Assembly (NCBI GenBank): GCA_050953425.1
Contig: JBMNMQ010000003.1
Span: 434,001-498,000, forward strand
Origin: RUG100 sp050953425
GTDB lineage: Bacteria; Bacillota; Clostridia; Peptostreptococcales; Anaerovoracaceae
Direction: 5' to 3'
Length of the DNA stretch: 64,000 nucleotides
A program made the position numbers and the translations under genes. The first letter of the stretch is position 1. The number at the start of each line of letters is the position of its first letter. The notes beneath the pieces are model-generated. The model searched no databases. It was not told the origin of the DNA and was given only the letters and a program-made list of their open reading frames with translations. Below, piece by piece: positions 43,989 to 52,552 of the stretch.

Positions 43989-44813
43989 ATGCAGCAGGTA
44001 ATTGTAATCGGAGGCGGACCGGCCGGCGTGTCGGCGGCGATTTACGCCCGGCGCGGCGGTCTGGCGGTCAGTCTTTTCTCCATGGGTACCGGCGCGCTGG
44101 CGCAGGCCGCGCGCATTGAAAACTACTACGGCTTTCCCGGCGGCATTTCCGGCGAGGAACTGATGGCCCGCGGTCTCGAGCAGGCACGGCAGCTCGGCGT
44201 CGAAGTGCTCGAACAGGAGGTGGTCGGTCTGGGATTCACCGATCGCCTGCAGGTCGATACGGCCGACGGCACTTCGCGGCCGGCGGACGCGGTGGTGCTG
44301 GCGATGGGGGCGGCGCGGCGGCGGCCGGAGATCCGCAATCTGGAAAAGTACGAGGGCAGCGGCGTCAGCTACTGCGCGGTCTGCGACGGCTTTTTCTTCC
44401 GCGGCAAGGATGTGGCGGTGCTCGGCAGCGGGCCGTACGCCCGCCACGAGGCCGATGTGCTGCGGCCGCTGGCCGCTTCGGTCACATGTCTGGACGAAGA
44501 GGATGTCGTCGGCCTCGAGGGCGGCGAGACGCTGGAACGCGTCCTGCTGCGCGACGGCACGGCGCGTGACATCGCCGGTCTCTTCATCGCCATGGGCAGT
44601 GCCGGAAGCGTCGACCTCGCAAAAAAGCTGGGAGCGGCGACGGCCGACGGTCACCTGGCGGTCGACGAGAACAGGGCGACCACGATTCCCGGCCTCTACG
44701 CTGCCGGCGACTGCACCGGCGGACTGCTGCAGGTGGCTAAAGCCGTCGATGACGGTGCGCATGCCGGTCTCGCGGTTGTCAAAGCTCTCAGGGAAAAGAG
44801 AGAGAACGCCTAG
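43989..44813 (+). CDS. Thioredoxin-reductase-like FAD-dependent oxidoreductase
   Basis: A 274-residue flavoprotein of the thioredoxin reductase family. FAD binding is VIVIGGGPAGVSAAIYARRGG. The redox-active pair is CAVC at residues 129-132 in the normal place. FFRGKDVAVLGSGPYA is the NAD(P)-site equivalent, and IPGLYAAGDCTGG closes the FAD site. It is shorter than standard TrxB (310-320) because the pyridine-nucleotide domain is reduced, so it may use another electron donor. The ATG at 43989 follows AAAGGAAGG. cca follows 19 bp later. Confidence 0.88.
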   Translation: MQQVIVIGGGPAGVSAAIYARRGGLAVSLFSMGTGALAQAARIENYYGFPGGISGEELMARGLEQARQLGVEVLEQEVVGLGFTDRLQVDTADGTSRPADAVVLAMGAARRRPEIRNLEKYEGSGVSYCAVCDGFFFRGKDVAVLGSGPYARHEADVLRPLAASVTCLDEEDVVGLEGGETLERVLLRDGTARDIAGLFIAMGSAGSVDLAKKLGAATADGHLAVDENRATTIPGLYAAGDCTGGLLQVAKAVDDGAHAGLAVVKALREKRENA

Positions 44814-44832
44814 CCGGCGAAGCGGAGGAACC

Positions 44833-46173
44833 ATGAAGATACAGCTTCCGGATAAAGTGCGAACACTAATAGCCGTGCTCGAGGAGCACGGCTACGCGGC
44901 GTACGCCGTCGGCGGCTGCGTGCGCGACCGCCTGCTGGGACGGGAGCCGCAGGACTGGGATCTCTGCACGGCGGCGACGCCGGAGGAAATGGAACACTGC
45001 TTTGCCGGCTTTCACGTCGAGGAGACGGGGCTGCAGCACGGGACGCTGACCGTGGTGCTCGATCATGAGCCGTTTGAAATCACGACCTTCCGCATCGACG
45101 GCACCTACCGCGATCATCGCCGTCCGGACGCGGTCACTTTTACCGACAGCCTGACCGAGGATCTGCGGCGGCGCGATTTCACGATCAACGCGATGGCCTG
45201 CAGCGATCGCACCGGCCTCGTCGATCCCTTCGGCGGACAGCGCGATCTGGCCGCCGGTACAGTGCGCTGCGTCGACGATCCGGCGCGGCGGTTTTCCGAA
45301 GACGCGCTGCGCATCCTGCGCTGCGTGCGCTTTGCCGCGGTGCTGGACTTTGCCATCGAGGAAAAAACCGCGGCGGAAATGCTGGAACAGTGCGATTCTC
45401 TGCAGCTGATTGCCGCCGAACGGCAGCGGGTGGAACTGGTCAAGCTGCTCTGCGGGCGAGCGGCAGCCGCGGTCATGCGGCAGTACCGCGAGGTGATCGC
45501 CGCGGTGGTGCCGGAGATGCGGCCGGCTTTTGACTGCGATCAGCAGAACGATTTTCATATTTACGATGTCTGGGAACATATCCTCCATACCGTCGACGCC
45601 ATTCCGGCGCAGCCGCTGCTGCGGCTGGCGGCGTTCTTTCACGACATCGGCAAGCCGGCCTGCAAGACGGTAACGGATGAGGGCTGGGGTCATTTTTACC
45701 GCCATGAACGCGTCGGCGCGAAAATAACCGACGCCGTGATGCGTCGCCTGCACTTTGACAATCGCACCCGAGAAACGGTGGTGGAACTGGTGGCCCGGCA
45801 CGGCATCGTCTTCCGTTCCGGCGGGAAGCAGCCGCATCGGCTGCTGGTGCGGCTCGGAGAGGAACAGCTGCGGCGGCTGATCGAACTGGAACGGGCCGAT
45901 GTGCGGAGCCAGGCACCGCAGTGCGTGGACGAACGGCTGCGCAATATCGACGCCTTCACCGCCGATGTCGAGCGTGTGATTCGGGAAGAGAACTGCTTCT
46001 CCCTGCGCGACCTGGCCGTCGACGGCAATGACATCATCGCCGTCGGTGTTCCGCGCGGGCCGCAGGTCGGCCGTGTCCTCCGGCGGCTGCTGGACGACGT
46101 GATTGAAGGGAAGGTGAACAACGACAAGGTCTCACTGCTGCGGGCTGTGAAAAATTACCACTCGATTTTTTGA
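44833..46173 (+). CDS. cca: CCA tRNA nucleotidyltransferase with HD domain
   Basis: A 446-residue class II nucleotidyltransferase adding or repairing tRNA 3' CCA. The head domain has GGCVRDRLLGREPQDWDLCT with the catalytic aspartates; RRDFTINAMA and RRFSEDALRILRCVRFA follow. A C-terminal HD phosphohydrolase domain is present (FFHDIGKPACKTVTDEG, HFYRHERVGA). The tRNAs in this window already encode CCA, so repair is likely its main work. The ATG at 44833 follows GGAGGAA. Confidence 0.95.
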   Translation: MKIQLPDKVRTLIAVLEEHGYAAYAVGGCVRDRLLGREPQDWDLCTAATPEEMEHCFAGFHVEETGLQHGTLTVVLDHEPFEITTFRIDGTYRDHRRPDAVTFTDSLTEDLRRRDFTINAMACSDRTGLVDPFGGQRDLAAGTVRCVDDPARRFSEDALRILRCVRFAAVLDFAIEEKTAAEMLEQCDSLQLIAAERQRVELVKLLCGRAAAAVMRQYREVIAAVVPEMRPAFDCDQQNDFHIYDVWEHILHTVDAIPAQPLLRLAAFFHDIGKPACKTVTDEGWGHFYRHERVGAKITDAVMRRLHFDNRTRETVVELVARHGIVFRSGGKQPHRLLVRLGEEQLRRLIELERADVRSQAPQCVDERLRNIDAFTADVERVIREENCFSLRDLAVDGNDIIAVGVPRGPQVGRVLRRLLDDVIEGKVNNDKVSLLRAVKNYHSIF

Positions 46174-46211
46174 CAAAAAAATAGTATAATACAAAACAGG
46201 AGGTGAGTAAA

Positions 46212-46736
46212 GTGTTTAAAGCCGGTGACATGATCGTCTATGGAGGAACTGGCGTTTGCAGAGTAGTCGATATCACCGTACCTGAATTCGCGAAAGAACA
46301 TGGCAATCGCGAATACTATCAACTGGAACCGATCTATGAAAACGGCACAATCTATGCGCCTGTGGACAATGAGAACCTGTCCATGCGGTATGTGATGGGA
46401 AAAGAAGAAGCCGATCAAATGATCGCGATGATTCCCGAAATCCAGACCGAGGAATTCAAGGAAAAGAGCACGCAGAAGCTGACCGAGCACTACAAATCCC
46501 GGATTCGCGGGCAGAATTGCGAGGATCTGATCTGCGTCATTCGTTCCGCGCATAAGAAAAAAATCAAGGCCGAAGAAGAGAACAAGAAATTCGGCCAGAT
46601 CGACAAAAAGTTCATGAAGAAAGCGGAGAATCTGCTCTTCGGTGAACTGGCGATCGCGCTGGAGATCGACAAAGATGATGTAGCGGGGTATATCGCAGCA
46701 AAAGTTGGGGACAAAAAACTGATGGAAGAACTATGA
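46212..46736 (+). CDS. carD: CarD-like RNA-polymerase-binding transcription regulator
   Basis: A 174-residue protein. The N-terminal Tudor-like RNA-polymerase-interacting domain starts FKAGDMIVYGGTGVCRVVDI and reaches about residue 60. A helical C-terminal DNA-binding domain follows (EEFKEKSTQKLTEHYKSRIRGQNCEDLICVIRS). Such proteins stabilise open promoter complexes. The GTG at 46212 is chosen because AGGAGG ends eight bases before it and it matches the family start; a GTG at 46203 overlaps the AGGAGG. A TATAAT lies at 46185-46190. A strong terminator follows. Confidence 0.92.
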   Translation: MFKAGDMIVYGGTGVCRVVDITVPEFAKEHGNREYYQLEPIYENGTIYAPVDNENLSMRYVMGKEEADQMIAMIPEIQTEEFKEKSTQKLTEHYKSRIRGQNCEDLICVIRSAHKKKIKAEEENKKFGQIDKKFMKKAENLLFGELAIALEIDKDDVAGYIAAKVGDKKLMEEL

Positions 46737-46753
46737 TCCGGCCGTTCGGCCGG

Positions 46754-46801
46754 AGCACCTGATGGCATCGGAATCAAGAGTGCCGCCGGGTGCTTTTTTT
46801 A
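46754..46801 (+). terminator. Terminator of carD
   Basis: AGCACC (46754-46759) pairs with GGTGCT (46789-46794), with further pairing inside, followed by eight Ts. Confidence 0.85.
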
Positions 46802-46888
46802 TTTGCCGTCTCCCGCCGCGGGCCTTCCACTGCGATCGGCCCGTCGTATCGGCCTTCATCAGAGTTGTCCGGCTGCATGGTCTGCGAC

Positions 46889-47095
46889 CGCATGTGGACG
46901 AAAACCCGTATCCGCGACGATGACGAGTCCGATTGGCGAAGCTGTCTCGCATGCAGATAAAGAATCAACCCGGAGCTTCCGGAACTCTGCCGGTTGGATC
47001 GCTTCGCGTGCAGATGAAACCAACAACCCGTTGTTCCGAAACGCTGCTGTCGGCTGCACCGTTTCGTGTGCAGACAAAAAAACCTGCCGGCATCG
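46889..47095. repeat. Degenerate 57-60-bp tandem repeats
   Basis: Four units begin at 46889, 46948, 47005 and 47065, each opening CGCATGCAGA or CGTGTGCAGA (46889 reads CGCATGTGGA). On the minus strand the frame gives four degenerate blocks of about 19 residues with a recurring LHAKR-type core. No ribosome site supports translation. The array fills the gap between the carD and mop terminators. Confidence 0.7.
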
Positions 47096-47114
47096 CCACG
47101 GCGAATCCGGCAGG
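47076..47114 (-). terminator. Terminator of mop
   Basis: CCTGCCGG (47083-47090) pairs with CCGGCAGG (47107-47114). On the minus strand seven Ts follow directly. It overlaps the last repeat unit. Confidence 0.88.
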
Positions 47115-47166
47115 CTGTCATCGTTTGCAATACCCGGGCCGCGGACAGAGCGGCCCGCACGGTGCA

Positions 47167-47379
47167 TCAGTCGTCGACGCCGACCATCACCGAAGTGGCC
47201 TTGATGATGGCGGTCGCTTCTTCTCCGACTTTCAGACCGAGATCTTTAATTGCATTCATGGAAATGGTGGCACTGATCTTGTTGCCGCCGCCAATGTCGA
47301 TCTGCACGATGCCGTTGACGGCACCTTCCTGAATGCTGACGATTTTCCCCTTGAGCTGATTTCTTGCACTTAATTTCAT
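47167..47379 (-). CDS. mop: TOBE-domain molybdenum-pterin-binding protein (Mop)
   Basis: A 70-residue protein made of one TOBE/Mop domain: MKLSARNQLKGKIVSIQEGAVNGIVQIDIGGGNKISATISMNA. The family stores or senses molybdate as oligomers. No molybdate transporter lies next to it. The start at 47379 matches the family, with GGAAGGAAACG upstream. It has its own terminator. Confidence 0.92.
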   Translation of the reverse strand: MKLSARNQLKGKIVSIQEGAVNGIVQIDIGGGNKISATISMNAIKDLGLKVGEEATAIIKATSVMVGVDD

Positions 47380-47584
47380 GATCGTTTCCTTCCTTTCTGC
47401 GCTGCTGCTGTGTCTGTGATGTACTGTCGCGGATCGCTCCCGGCTGATGCCGCGCCTGCCGCTGCAGACGGAGCGCGGTTCGCTGAGCAATCCATAGTGT
47501 ACATACCACAATAGCGGGGAATGACACAGAAAACTTTAAGCAGACCGGGAAATTTCACATATACCGGCGCGGTGATGGCGCATG

Positions 47585-47617
47585 AAAAAACCCGCAGAAT
47601 AGCCATTTGCGGGTTTT
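47585..47617 (-). terminator. Terminator of tRNA-Glu
   Basis: AACCCGCA (47589-47596) pairs with TGCGGGTT (47608-47615). Six consecutive Ts on the minus strand follow, and a short T run exists on the plus strand. Confidence 0.85.
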
Positions 47618-47626
47618 GCGTATGAT

Positions 47627-47701
47627 TGGTACCCGTATCGGGAATCGAACCCGAGTTACCGCCGTGAGAGGGCGGTGTCTTAACCGCTTGACCATACGGG
47701 C
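47627..47701 (-). tRNA. tRNA-Glu(CTC)
   Basis: A 75-nt tRNA on the minus strand. The acceptor GCCCGTA pairs with TACGGGT, with a G-T first pair. The anticodon stem CCGCC/GGCGG encloses CTCTCAC, giving anticodon CTC. The T arm holds GGTTCGATTCC, and CCA is encoded. Confidence 0.95.
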
Positions 47702-47726
47702 ATATTATTCCTGCGGCACGGATATT

Positions 47727-47755
47727 ATTATACTGGGTTTGCAGGTGTTTGTCCA
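47727..47755 (-). promoter_or_regulatory. Promoter of tRNA-Glu
   Basis: On the minus strand TGGACA (47755-47750), a 17-bp spacer and TATAAT (47732-47727). Confidence 0.75.
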
Positions 47756-48667
47756 GATTTTTTTCCGTTGACCTGCGGCAGCTTAAATTGCAAGTTTATT
47801 TGCCGCATTTTGAGGTCTTCGGTTTTACTGCGGCCTGATCAGTGCCCGGATCGGAAAGCAGAGCCGCAGGGAACGGCTCTGCCTTCGCAAGACAAAAGAA
47901 TATATGGAGTTCATGTCTGATAAGTTGCTTCATAAGGGTGGTATCGGTCTTGATAATGTTTGTTTTGGTTTCCGTCCTCCTTTCTGCGGTCTTTTCCCGC
48001 CTTCCCGGCGCCTGCCGACTCTTCCTGCTCCCGCTGTGCGGCGGCGGAAGCGGCCTGGCGATATTCTCCTCGCCGCCGCTCTGCCTGTCCCGCCGCGAAT
48101 GCATCGGCCGGACTGACGGAGAGTCGGTCGTACGACTTCCCGCCGGCTCCATGCGGCTGTTCCGCGATCGATCTGTCTGTCCGCGTATGTCCGTCTCCTC
48201 GATCGATCGAAGGAACTGCGGCAGGCGCTTCACATCTCATATGTTTATTTATAAAACGGGACAGCGAAGCGGACAAGCGGTCGTGGCGATTCGATGAGGT
48301 TTCGTGTTTCGGGCGCGTTTTGCGGTGCGTTTGCCGAGACCCTGATTCGCAGGCGCGTTCTGCGGTGCGTTTGCTGAACCCGGACCGCAGGATCGCCTGA
48401 CGATGCGTTTGCCGATACCCAGTGCCTGAGGGGGTGCTGCGGTATGATTTAATCATGCAGTATACCGCGGGAACGGCTGGCAATGCCCGACAGACCCGGC
48501 AGGGAGAAATATCGGTGCGCAGAAGGGGTGCCCGGCGCAGGGATCTTCGCGGTCGTGGAAGATCGGAGTGCCTGGGCGGCAGCCGGTACCGGACCGAGGA
48601 GGAAAGATGGCTGCCGTCGCTTGCGTTGAGAGATGGCGGCAAGAGATGGCTGCTGTCACTGCGGTTA
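47756..48667. other. Gene-poor spacer of about 0.9 kb with decayed repeats
   Basis: Long open frames occur on both strands, but they are basic, low in hydrophobic residues and lack ribosome sites, so I call no gene. The stretch has the repeats at 48313-48420, an inverted repeat GCGGTAT/ATACCGC near 48438-48471, and short repeats of AGATGGCTGC type at about 48605-48660. It may be a decayed gene region. Confidence 0.5.
48313..48420. repeat. Tandem repeat of about 40 bp, three degenerate copies
   Basis: The core TGCGTTTGCCGAGACCC is at 48326-48342, with variants at 48366-48381 and 48404-48420. The first two units also share GCGCGTTYTGCGG. Confidence 0.75.
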
Positions 48668-48696
48668 TTGTGTTGTCGGGGCATTTCTGCTAGAAT
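48668..48696 (+). promoter_or_regulatory. thrC: Promoter of thrC
   Basis: TTGTGT (48668-48673), a 17-bp spacer and TAGAAT (48691-48696). The 150-nt leader that follows is GC-rich; no T-box or other riboswitch hallmark is seen. Confidence 0.5.
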
Positions 48697-48852
48697 AAAT
48701 GCGGTATGCGGCGGCGCGGCTTTTCGGCCGGGATCGTCCGTCCGGCCGCATCAGCCGGCACCGTTCGCCGGGCCGGATCGGCCGGCGGCGCGAGCGGCGC
48801 CGCGATCGGCTTTGCATCGAAAACAGCAGCGCAGGCGTGTTGAGGAGGAAAA

Positions 48853-50346
48853 ATGATACATTATCAGAGTACACGAGGCAGCAAGTACATCAAGACATCG
48901 GCACAGGCCATCATTCAGGGCATCGCCGAGGATAAGGGGCTGTATGTCCCCAACGAAATTCCCAAGCTGCCCTTTGCCATCGAGGAGATGGTCGGCAAAC
49001 CGTATAAGGAAGTGGCTTACAGCATTCTTCAGGCTTATCTGGAGGATTATACCGACGAGGAGCTGCGCGCCTGCATCGACGGCGCTTACGACAGCAAGTT
49101 CGAAGCCGATGATGTGGTGCCGGTGGTCAAGGGTGGCGAAGCTTACTTCCTCGAGCTCTATCACGGCAAGACCGCGGCTTTCAAGGACGTGGCCCTGTCG
49201 ATTCTGCCGTATCTTTTGACGACGGCGATGAAAAAGGAAAAGGAGGACCGCAAGGTCTGCATTCTCACCGCCACGTCCGGCGATACCGGCAAGGCGGCGC
49301 TGGAGGGTTTTGCCGACGTGCCGGGCACCGAGATCATCGTCTTCTATCCCAATCAGGGCGTCAGCCAGGTGCAGGAGCGGCAGATGATCACGCAGGAGGG
49401 GGAGAATACTCACGTCTTTGCCGTTAACGGAAATTTTGACGATGCCCAGACCGGGGTCAAGAAAATTTTCGGCGATGAGGACTTCGGCCGCCGGCTCTCC
49501 GACATCGGTGTGGTGCTCTCCTCGGCGAACTCGATCAACATCGGCCGCCTGGTGCCGCAGGTAGCTTACTACGTCTATGGCTATCTGAAGCTGGTTGAAC
49601 GCGGCGTCGTCAAAGCCGGCGAGGCGATCAACATCGTCGTGCCGACCGGCAACTTCGGCAACATTCTCGCGGCTTACTACGCCGGCCAGATGGGCATCCC
49701 GGTCAAGAAGTTCATCTGCGCCAGCAACGAGAACAAAGTGCTGACCGACTTCCTCAATACCGGCACGTACAACCTCAACCGCGAGTTCTACATGACCAAT
49801 TCGCCGTCGATGGACATCCTCATCTCCAGCAATCTGGAGCGGCTGCTCTACCACCTTTCCGGCGGCGACGGCGAGGAAATCCGCGACCTGATGGGACGTC
49901 TGGAAATCGACAGAAAGTACACGGTCAGCCCGAAGATCCGCTATGCGCTCGACTGCTTCTACGGCGGCTATGCCGATATGCAGCGCACCAATGAGACGAT
50001 CGGCGAGCTGTATCACAAATACAATTATCTGATCGATACGCATACGGCGGTGGCTTACCGCGTCTATGAGGATTATGTCGCCTATACGGGTGATAAGACG
50101 CCGGCACTGGTCGCCAGCACCGCTTCGGCGTACAAGTTCGCCGACAGCGTCTGCGAGTCGATCGGGATCGGCAAGGGCACCGACGGCTTTGATTCGGTGC
50201 GGCGGCTGGCCTACGAAACCAGCGTGCGCATCCCCTCCGGGCTCAAGGATCTGGACAAGAAAGAAGTGCGGCACAACACGGTGCTGGATCTCAATGAAAT
50301 GCAGCAGGCCGTTTACGATGCGGTCAGCGGCGGCAGGCAGGGATAA
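48853..50346 (+). CDS. thrC: Threonine synthase
   Basis: A 497-residue PLP enzyme forming threonine from O-phosphohomoserine. It begins MIHYQSTRG with the N-terminal family domain. The PLP lysine is K111 in HGKTAAFKDVAL; the phosphate-binding loop is TATSGDTGKAALEGF; SSANSINIGRLVPQ and VPTGNFGNILAAYYA complete the site. GAGGAGGAAAA precedes the ATG. The last residues (SGGRQG) and the stop lie inside the first unit of a repeat that continues downstream. Confidence 0.96.
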   Translation: MIHYQSTRGSKYIKTSAQAIIQGIAEDKGLYVPNEIPKLPFAIEEMVGKPYKEVAYSILQAYLEDYTDEELRACIDGAYDSKFEADDVVPVVKGGEAYFLELYHGKTAAFKDVALSILPYLLTTAMKKEKEDRKVCILTATSGDTGKAALEGFADVPGTEIIVFYPNQGVSQVQERQMITQEGENTHVFAVNGNFDDAQTGVKKIFGDEDFGRRLSDIGVVLSSANSINIGRLVPQVAYYVYGYLKLVERGVVKAGEAINIVVPTGNFGNILAAYYAGQMGIPVKKFICASNENKVLTDFLNTGTYNLNREFYMTNSPSMDILISSNLERLLYHLSGGDGEEIRDLMGRLEIDRKYTVSPKIRYALDCFYGGYADMQRTNETIGELYHKYNYLIDTHTAVAYRVYEDYVAYTGDKTPALVASTASAYKFADSVCESIGIGKGTDGFDSVRRLAYETSVRIPSGLKDLDKKEVRHNTVLDLNEMQQAVYDAVSGGRQG

Positions 50347-50446
50347 GGACAGGCGGAAGCGGCAGTCGGCTGAAGCGGCGGTCAGCGCGGACAGGCAGGG
50401 ATAAAGGCCGGCTGAAGCGGCAGTCGGCGGCGGCAGGCAGGAATGA
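50321..50446. repeat. Repeat array seeded by the thrC 3' end
   Basis: The core CGGTCAGCGGCGGCAGGCAG plus GGATAA (50321-50346) is the last codons and stop of thrC. Variants recur at 50379-50404 and 50421-50446, the second still carrying GGCAGGGATAA. Spacing is 58 and 42 bp. The rest of the gap to 50608 shows no gene. Confidence 0.8.
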
Positions 50447-50608
50447 CGGCCGGCGGCAGCGACCCTGCTCCGAAGGCGTGGAAAAAGACTGTGGAAAAAT
50501 CACGGGATAAATTCGCGGCAAACTTTACCTCGATTTGATGCATCACGGCTTGCACGGCGGATTCCCGTGCGCTACTCTGAAACGGGGAGACAGCTGCAAG
50601 GGGGAATG

Positions 50609-51097
50609 ATGGCAATGAAGAAAATTAAAGTAGGCGGTCAGAAGCGCGTGGCGCTGATCGCGCACGATCATCTCAAGGACGATCTCGTCCACTGGTGCGG
50701 CCGCCACCAGGACGTGCTCAAGAGTCACTTTCTCTGCGGCACCGGCACCACGGCCCGGCTCATTTCCGAGGCCACCGGCCTGCCGGTGAAGGCGTTTCGC
50801 AGCGGTCCGCTCGGCGGCGACCAGCAGATCGGCGCCCGGATTGCCGAGGGAGAGATCGATATGGTGATCTTCTTCATGGATCCGCTGGAAGCGCAGCCGC
50901 ATGATCCGGATATCCGCGCGCTGCTGCGCATTGCGACCGTATACGACGTGCCGATCGCGATGAACCGGGCGTCGGCGGAATTCATGCTCTACAGTACGCT
51001 GATGAATCAGGAGTATGAGCATGAGCTCAATGACTACGCCAAGATGACCGAACGACGCGTGGAGACCATTTACCAGGAGATCAATAACGAAGAATAG
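50609..51097 (+). CDS. mgsA: Methylglyoxal synthase
   Basis: A 162-residue enzyme converting dihydroxyacetone phosphate to methylglyoxal, a bypass of lower glycolysis when phosphate is short. Motifs are ALIAHDHLKDDLVHW, CGTGTTARLISEATG, SGPLGGDQQIGARIAEG and FMDPLEAQPHDPDIRALLRI. Three ATGs (50606, 50609, 50615) follow AAGGGGG; 50609 or 50615 give workable spacing and the choice is uncertain. The C-terminus is extended by about 20 residues relative to the shortest homologues. A strong terminator follows. Confidence 0.95.
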   Translation: MAMKKIKVGGQKRVALIAHDHLKDDLVHWCGRHQDVLKSHFLCGTGTTARLISEATGLPVKAFRSGPLGGDQQIGARIAEGEIDMVIFFMDPLEAQPHDPDIRALLRIATVYDVPIAMNRASAEFMLYSTLMNQEYEHELNDYAKMTERRVETIYQEINNEE

Positions 51098-51114
51098 CGC
51101 GCCTGCCGCACGCA

Positions 51115-51153
51115 AAAACGCCTCATCCGGGATGACCCGCGATGAGGCGTTTT
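51115..51153. terminator. Bidirectional terminator between mgsA and the dehydrogenase gene
   Basis: AAAACGCCTCAT (51115-51126) pairs with ATGAGGCGTTTT (51142-51153), a 12-bp stem with T runs on both strands. Confidence 0.88.
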
Positions 51154-51198
51154 GCACGAGGATGTATTCAATGTCGGACAAATATCCGTGATCTGTCG

Positions 51199-52224
51199 TC
51201 AGCAGTAAAATTCCATCGGATAGGTGAGGTACTGAATCTCATCCAGCTGGTCAGCCGTGACATATCCCGCCGGTGCGACAAGCAGGGTGGGGATGCGGTT
51301 GACGATGGTGGCACAGGTGTGCTCGACGGTGGCCGGCTTGTCGACGCGGAACGCGGTATCCGGTTCACCGGTGATCTTCCAGTCGCAGAGATCGCCGTCA
51401 TCGGGTCCGTAGATTTTGCCGATGGTTTCCTCTTCGACGGTGATACCCTGCATGGTTTCCGCCGTTACAACGGCCGACATGCCGATGCAGCGTCCCGCTT
51501 TCACGGTCTTGCCGAGGGTCGAGCTCTTCATGTCGTGATCGGCCACGCACGGCACGTGCTTCTGCGTGATGGAGCGGATGGTCAGCCCCAGCTTGTTGCA
51601 GATGCCTTCGACGGAGTTCCACGCATACGAAGGTTCGAATTCTTCCGGATGGGCGATCTGCGCTTCGAATTCGTCCGGTGTCAGATCGCAGCCGTGAGCC
51701 TTGGCGAGCGCCAGTCCGTATTCTTCCACGTTGTAGCTGTAGGCACCGTGGATTTTATCGATGCGATGGCAGCCGCCGGCAACCATGGCAACCATGTTGA
51801 TCCAGAAGATATCCTGCATGCCCGAGCCGGCGATGGTGCAGCCGTTGGCCTGAGCGATCGCGTCAAGCCGGTTGATTTCGGCCGCCGAAGTGGTCCAGGG
51901 GAAGATCGCTTCCTCGCAGGTGGTGATGACGTTGATGCCGCGGGAAACGCACTTTTCGACGTGCTCGTAGATGTCGCTGATAAAGCTGAAGAGCGTGACG
52001 ACCGCCACATCCGCATCGCAGGCATCGAGCACGGCATCCGCATCGTCGGAGATGCGCACGCCGGTTTTCATGCCGAGGCCGGCGTAATCGCCGACATCCA
52101 TGCCGACTACTTCCGGGTTCACATCGATCGCGCCGACAATCTGAGCGCCGCATTCATGCAGATAACGGATGGTATATTTCGCCATTTTTCCGCAGCCGTA
52201 CTGCACAACCTTAATTTTATTCAT
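51199..52224 (-). CDS. 2,4-diaminopentanoate dehydrogenase-like NAD(P)-dependent dehydrogenase
   Basis: A 341-residue protein with an N-terminal DapB-like Rossmann domain (KVVQYGCGKMAKYTIRYL, then VGAIDVNPEVVG). TTCEEAIFPW and GSGMQDIFWINMV are characteristic of 2,4-diaminopentanoate dehydrogenase relatives in Clostridia. The C-terminal part (SSTLGKTVKAGRCIGMSAVV, ATVEHTCATIVNRIP) matches that family's own C-terminal domain. The true enzyme works in ornithine fermentation, but no other gene of that pathway is here, so the substrate is open. AAGGAGGATA precedes the ATG. A MerR-type promoter lies about 200 bp upstream. Confidence 0.8.
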   Translation of the reverse strand: MNKIKVVQYGCGKMAKYTIRYLHECGAQIVGAIDVNPEVVGMDVGDYAGLGMKTGVRISDDADAVLDACDADVAVVTLFSFISDIYEHVEKCVSRGINVITTCEEAIFPWTTSAAEINRLDAIAQANGCTIAGSGMQDIFWINMVAMVAGGCHRIDKIHGAYSYNVEEYGLALAKAHGCDLTPDEFEAQIAHPEEFEPSYAWNSVEGICNKLGLTIRSITQKHVPCVADHDMKSSTLGKTVKAGRCIGMSAVVTAETMQGITVEEETIGKIYGPDDGDLCDWKITGEPDTAFRVDKPATVEHTCATIVNRIPTLLVAPAGYVTADQLDEIQYLTYPMEFYC

Positions 52225-52430
52225 GCAAGTATCCTCCTTGTCTCACCGGTGGTGTTTGATTTCGTGATGCGCGGCGGACGATTCCGCGGCAGACGATTCT
52301 GCATCGGAACGCGTCGGCGGCCGGCATCGGATTTTGCCGGGACGCGGCTGCTGCGGCGTCTGACCGTTCGCAGCCTGCCCCGGAACATTGCGGAGAAAGC
52401 AGCGGTGACATTCGCTTTCCCCCTGATTTC

Positions 52431-52461
52431 AGTATGAACTCTCACCCCACCGGAGAGTCAA
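52431..52461 (-). promoter_or_regulatory. MerR-type promoter and operator of the dehydrogenase gene
   Basis: On the minus strand TTGACT (52461-52456), a 19-bp spacer and CATACT (52436-52431). The long spacer contains an inverted repeat ACTCTC (52438-52443) and GAGAGT (52453-52458) with 9 bp between. This is the layout of promoters activated by MerR proteins, and a MerR gene ends about 90 bp upstream. The roughly 200-nt leader down to 52225 shows no gene. Confidence 0.75.
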
Positions 52462-52552
52462 GAATTTTTTGATTTTTTTCGAAACTTTCCGGGTGCCGAA
52501 ACAGTCCGGCGGTGCGGCCGTACCCGGCGGAACTGCGATAAGGCCGCGCGGG

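Noticed and set aside
46170..46190. TTGACA close to TATAAT before carD as a standard promoter
   Set aside because: The spacing is only 9 bp, far too short; only the TATAAT is retained as a possible -10 box.
47167..47511. Longer 114-residue version of the Mop protein
   Set aside because: The extra N-terminal residues are not Mop-like, while the ATG at 47379 has a strong ribosome site and starts exactly at the domain.
47911..48684. 257-residue minus-strand open frame in the tRNA-Glu to thrC gap
   Set aside because: No ribosome site, strongly Arg/Ser-rich composition, and it spans degenerate tandem repeats. It may be a relic but cannot be supported as a gene.
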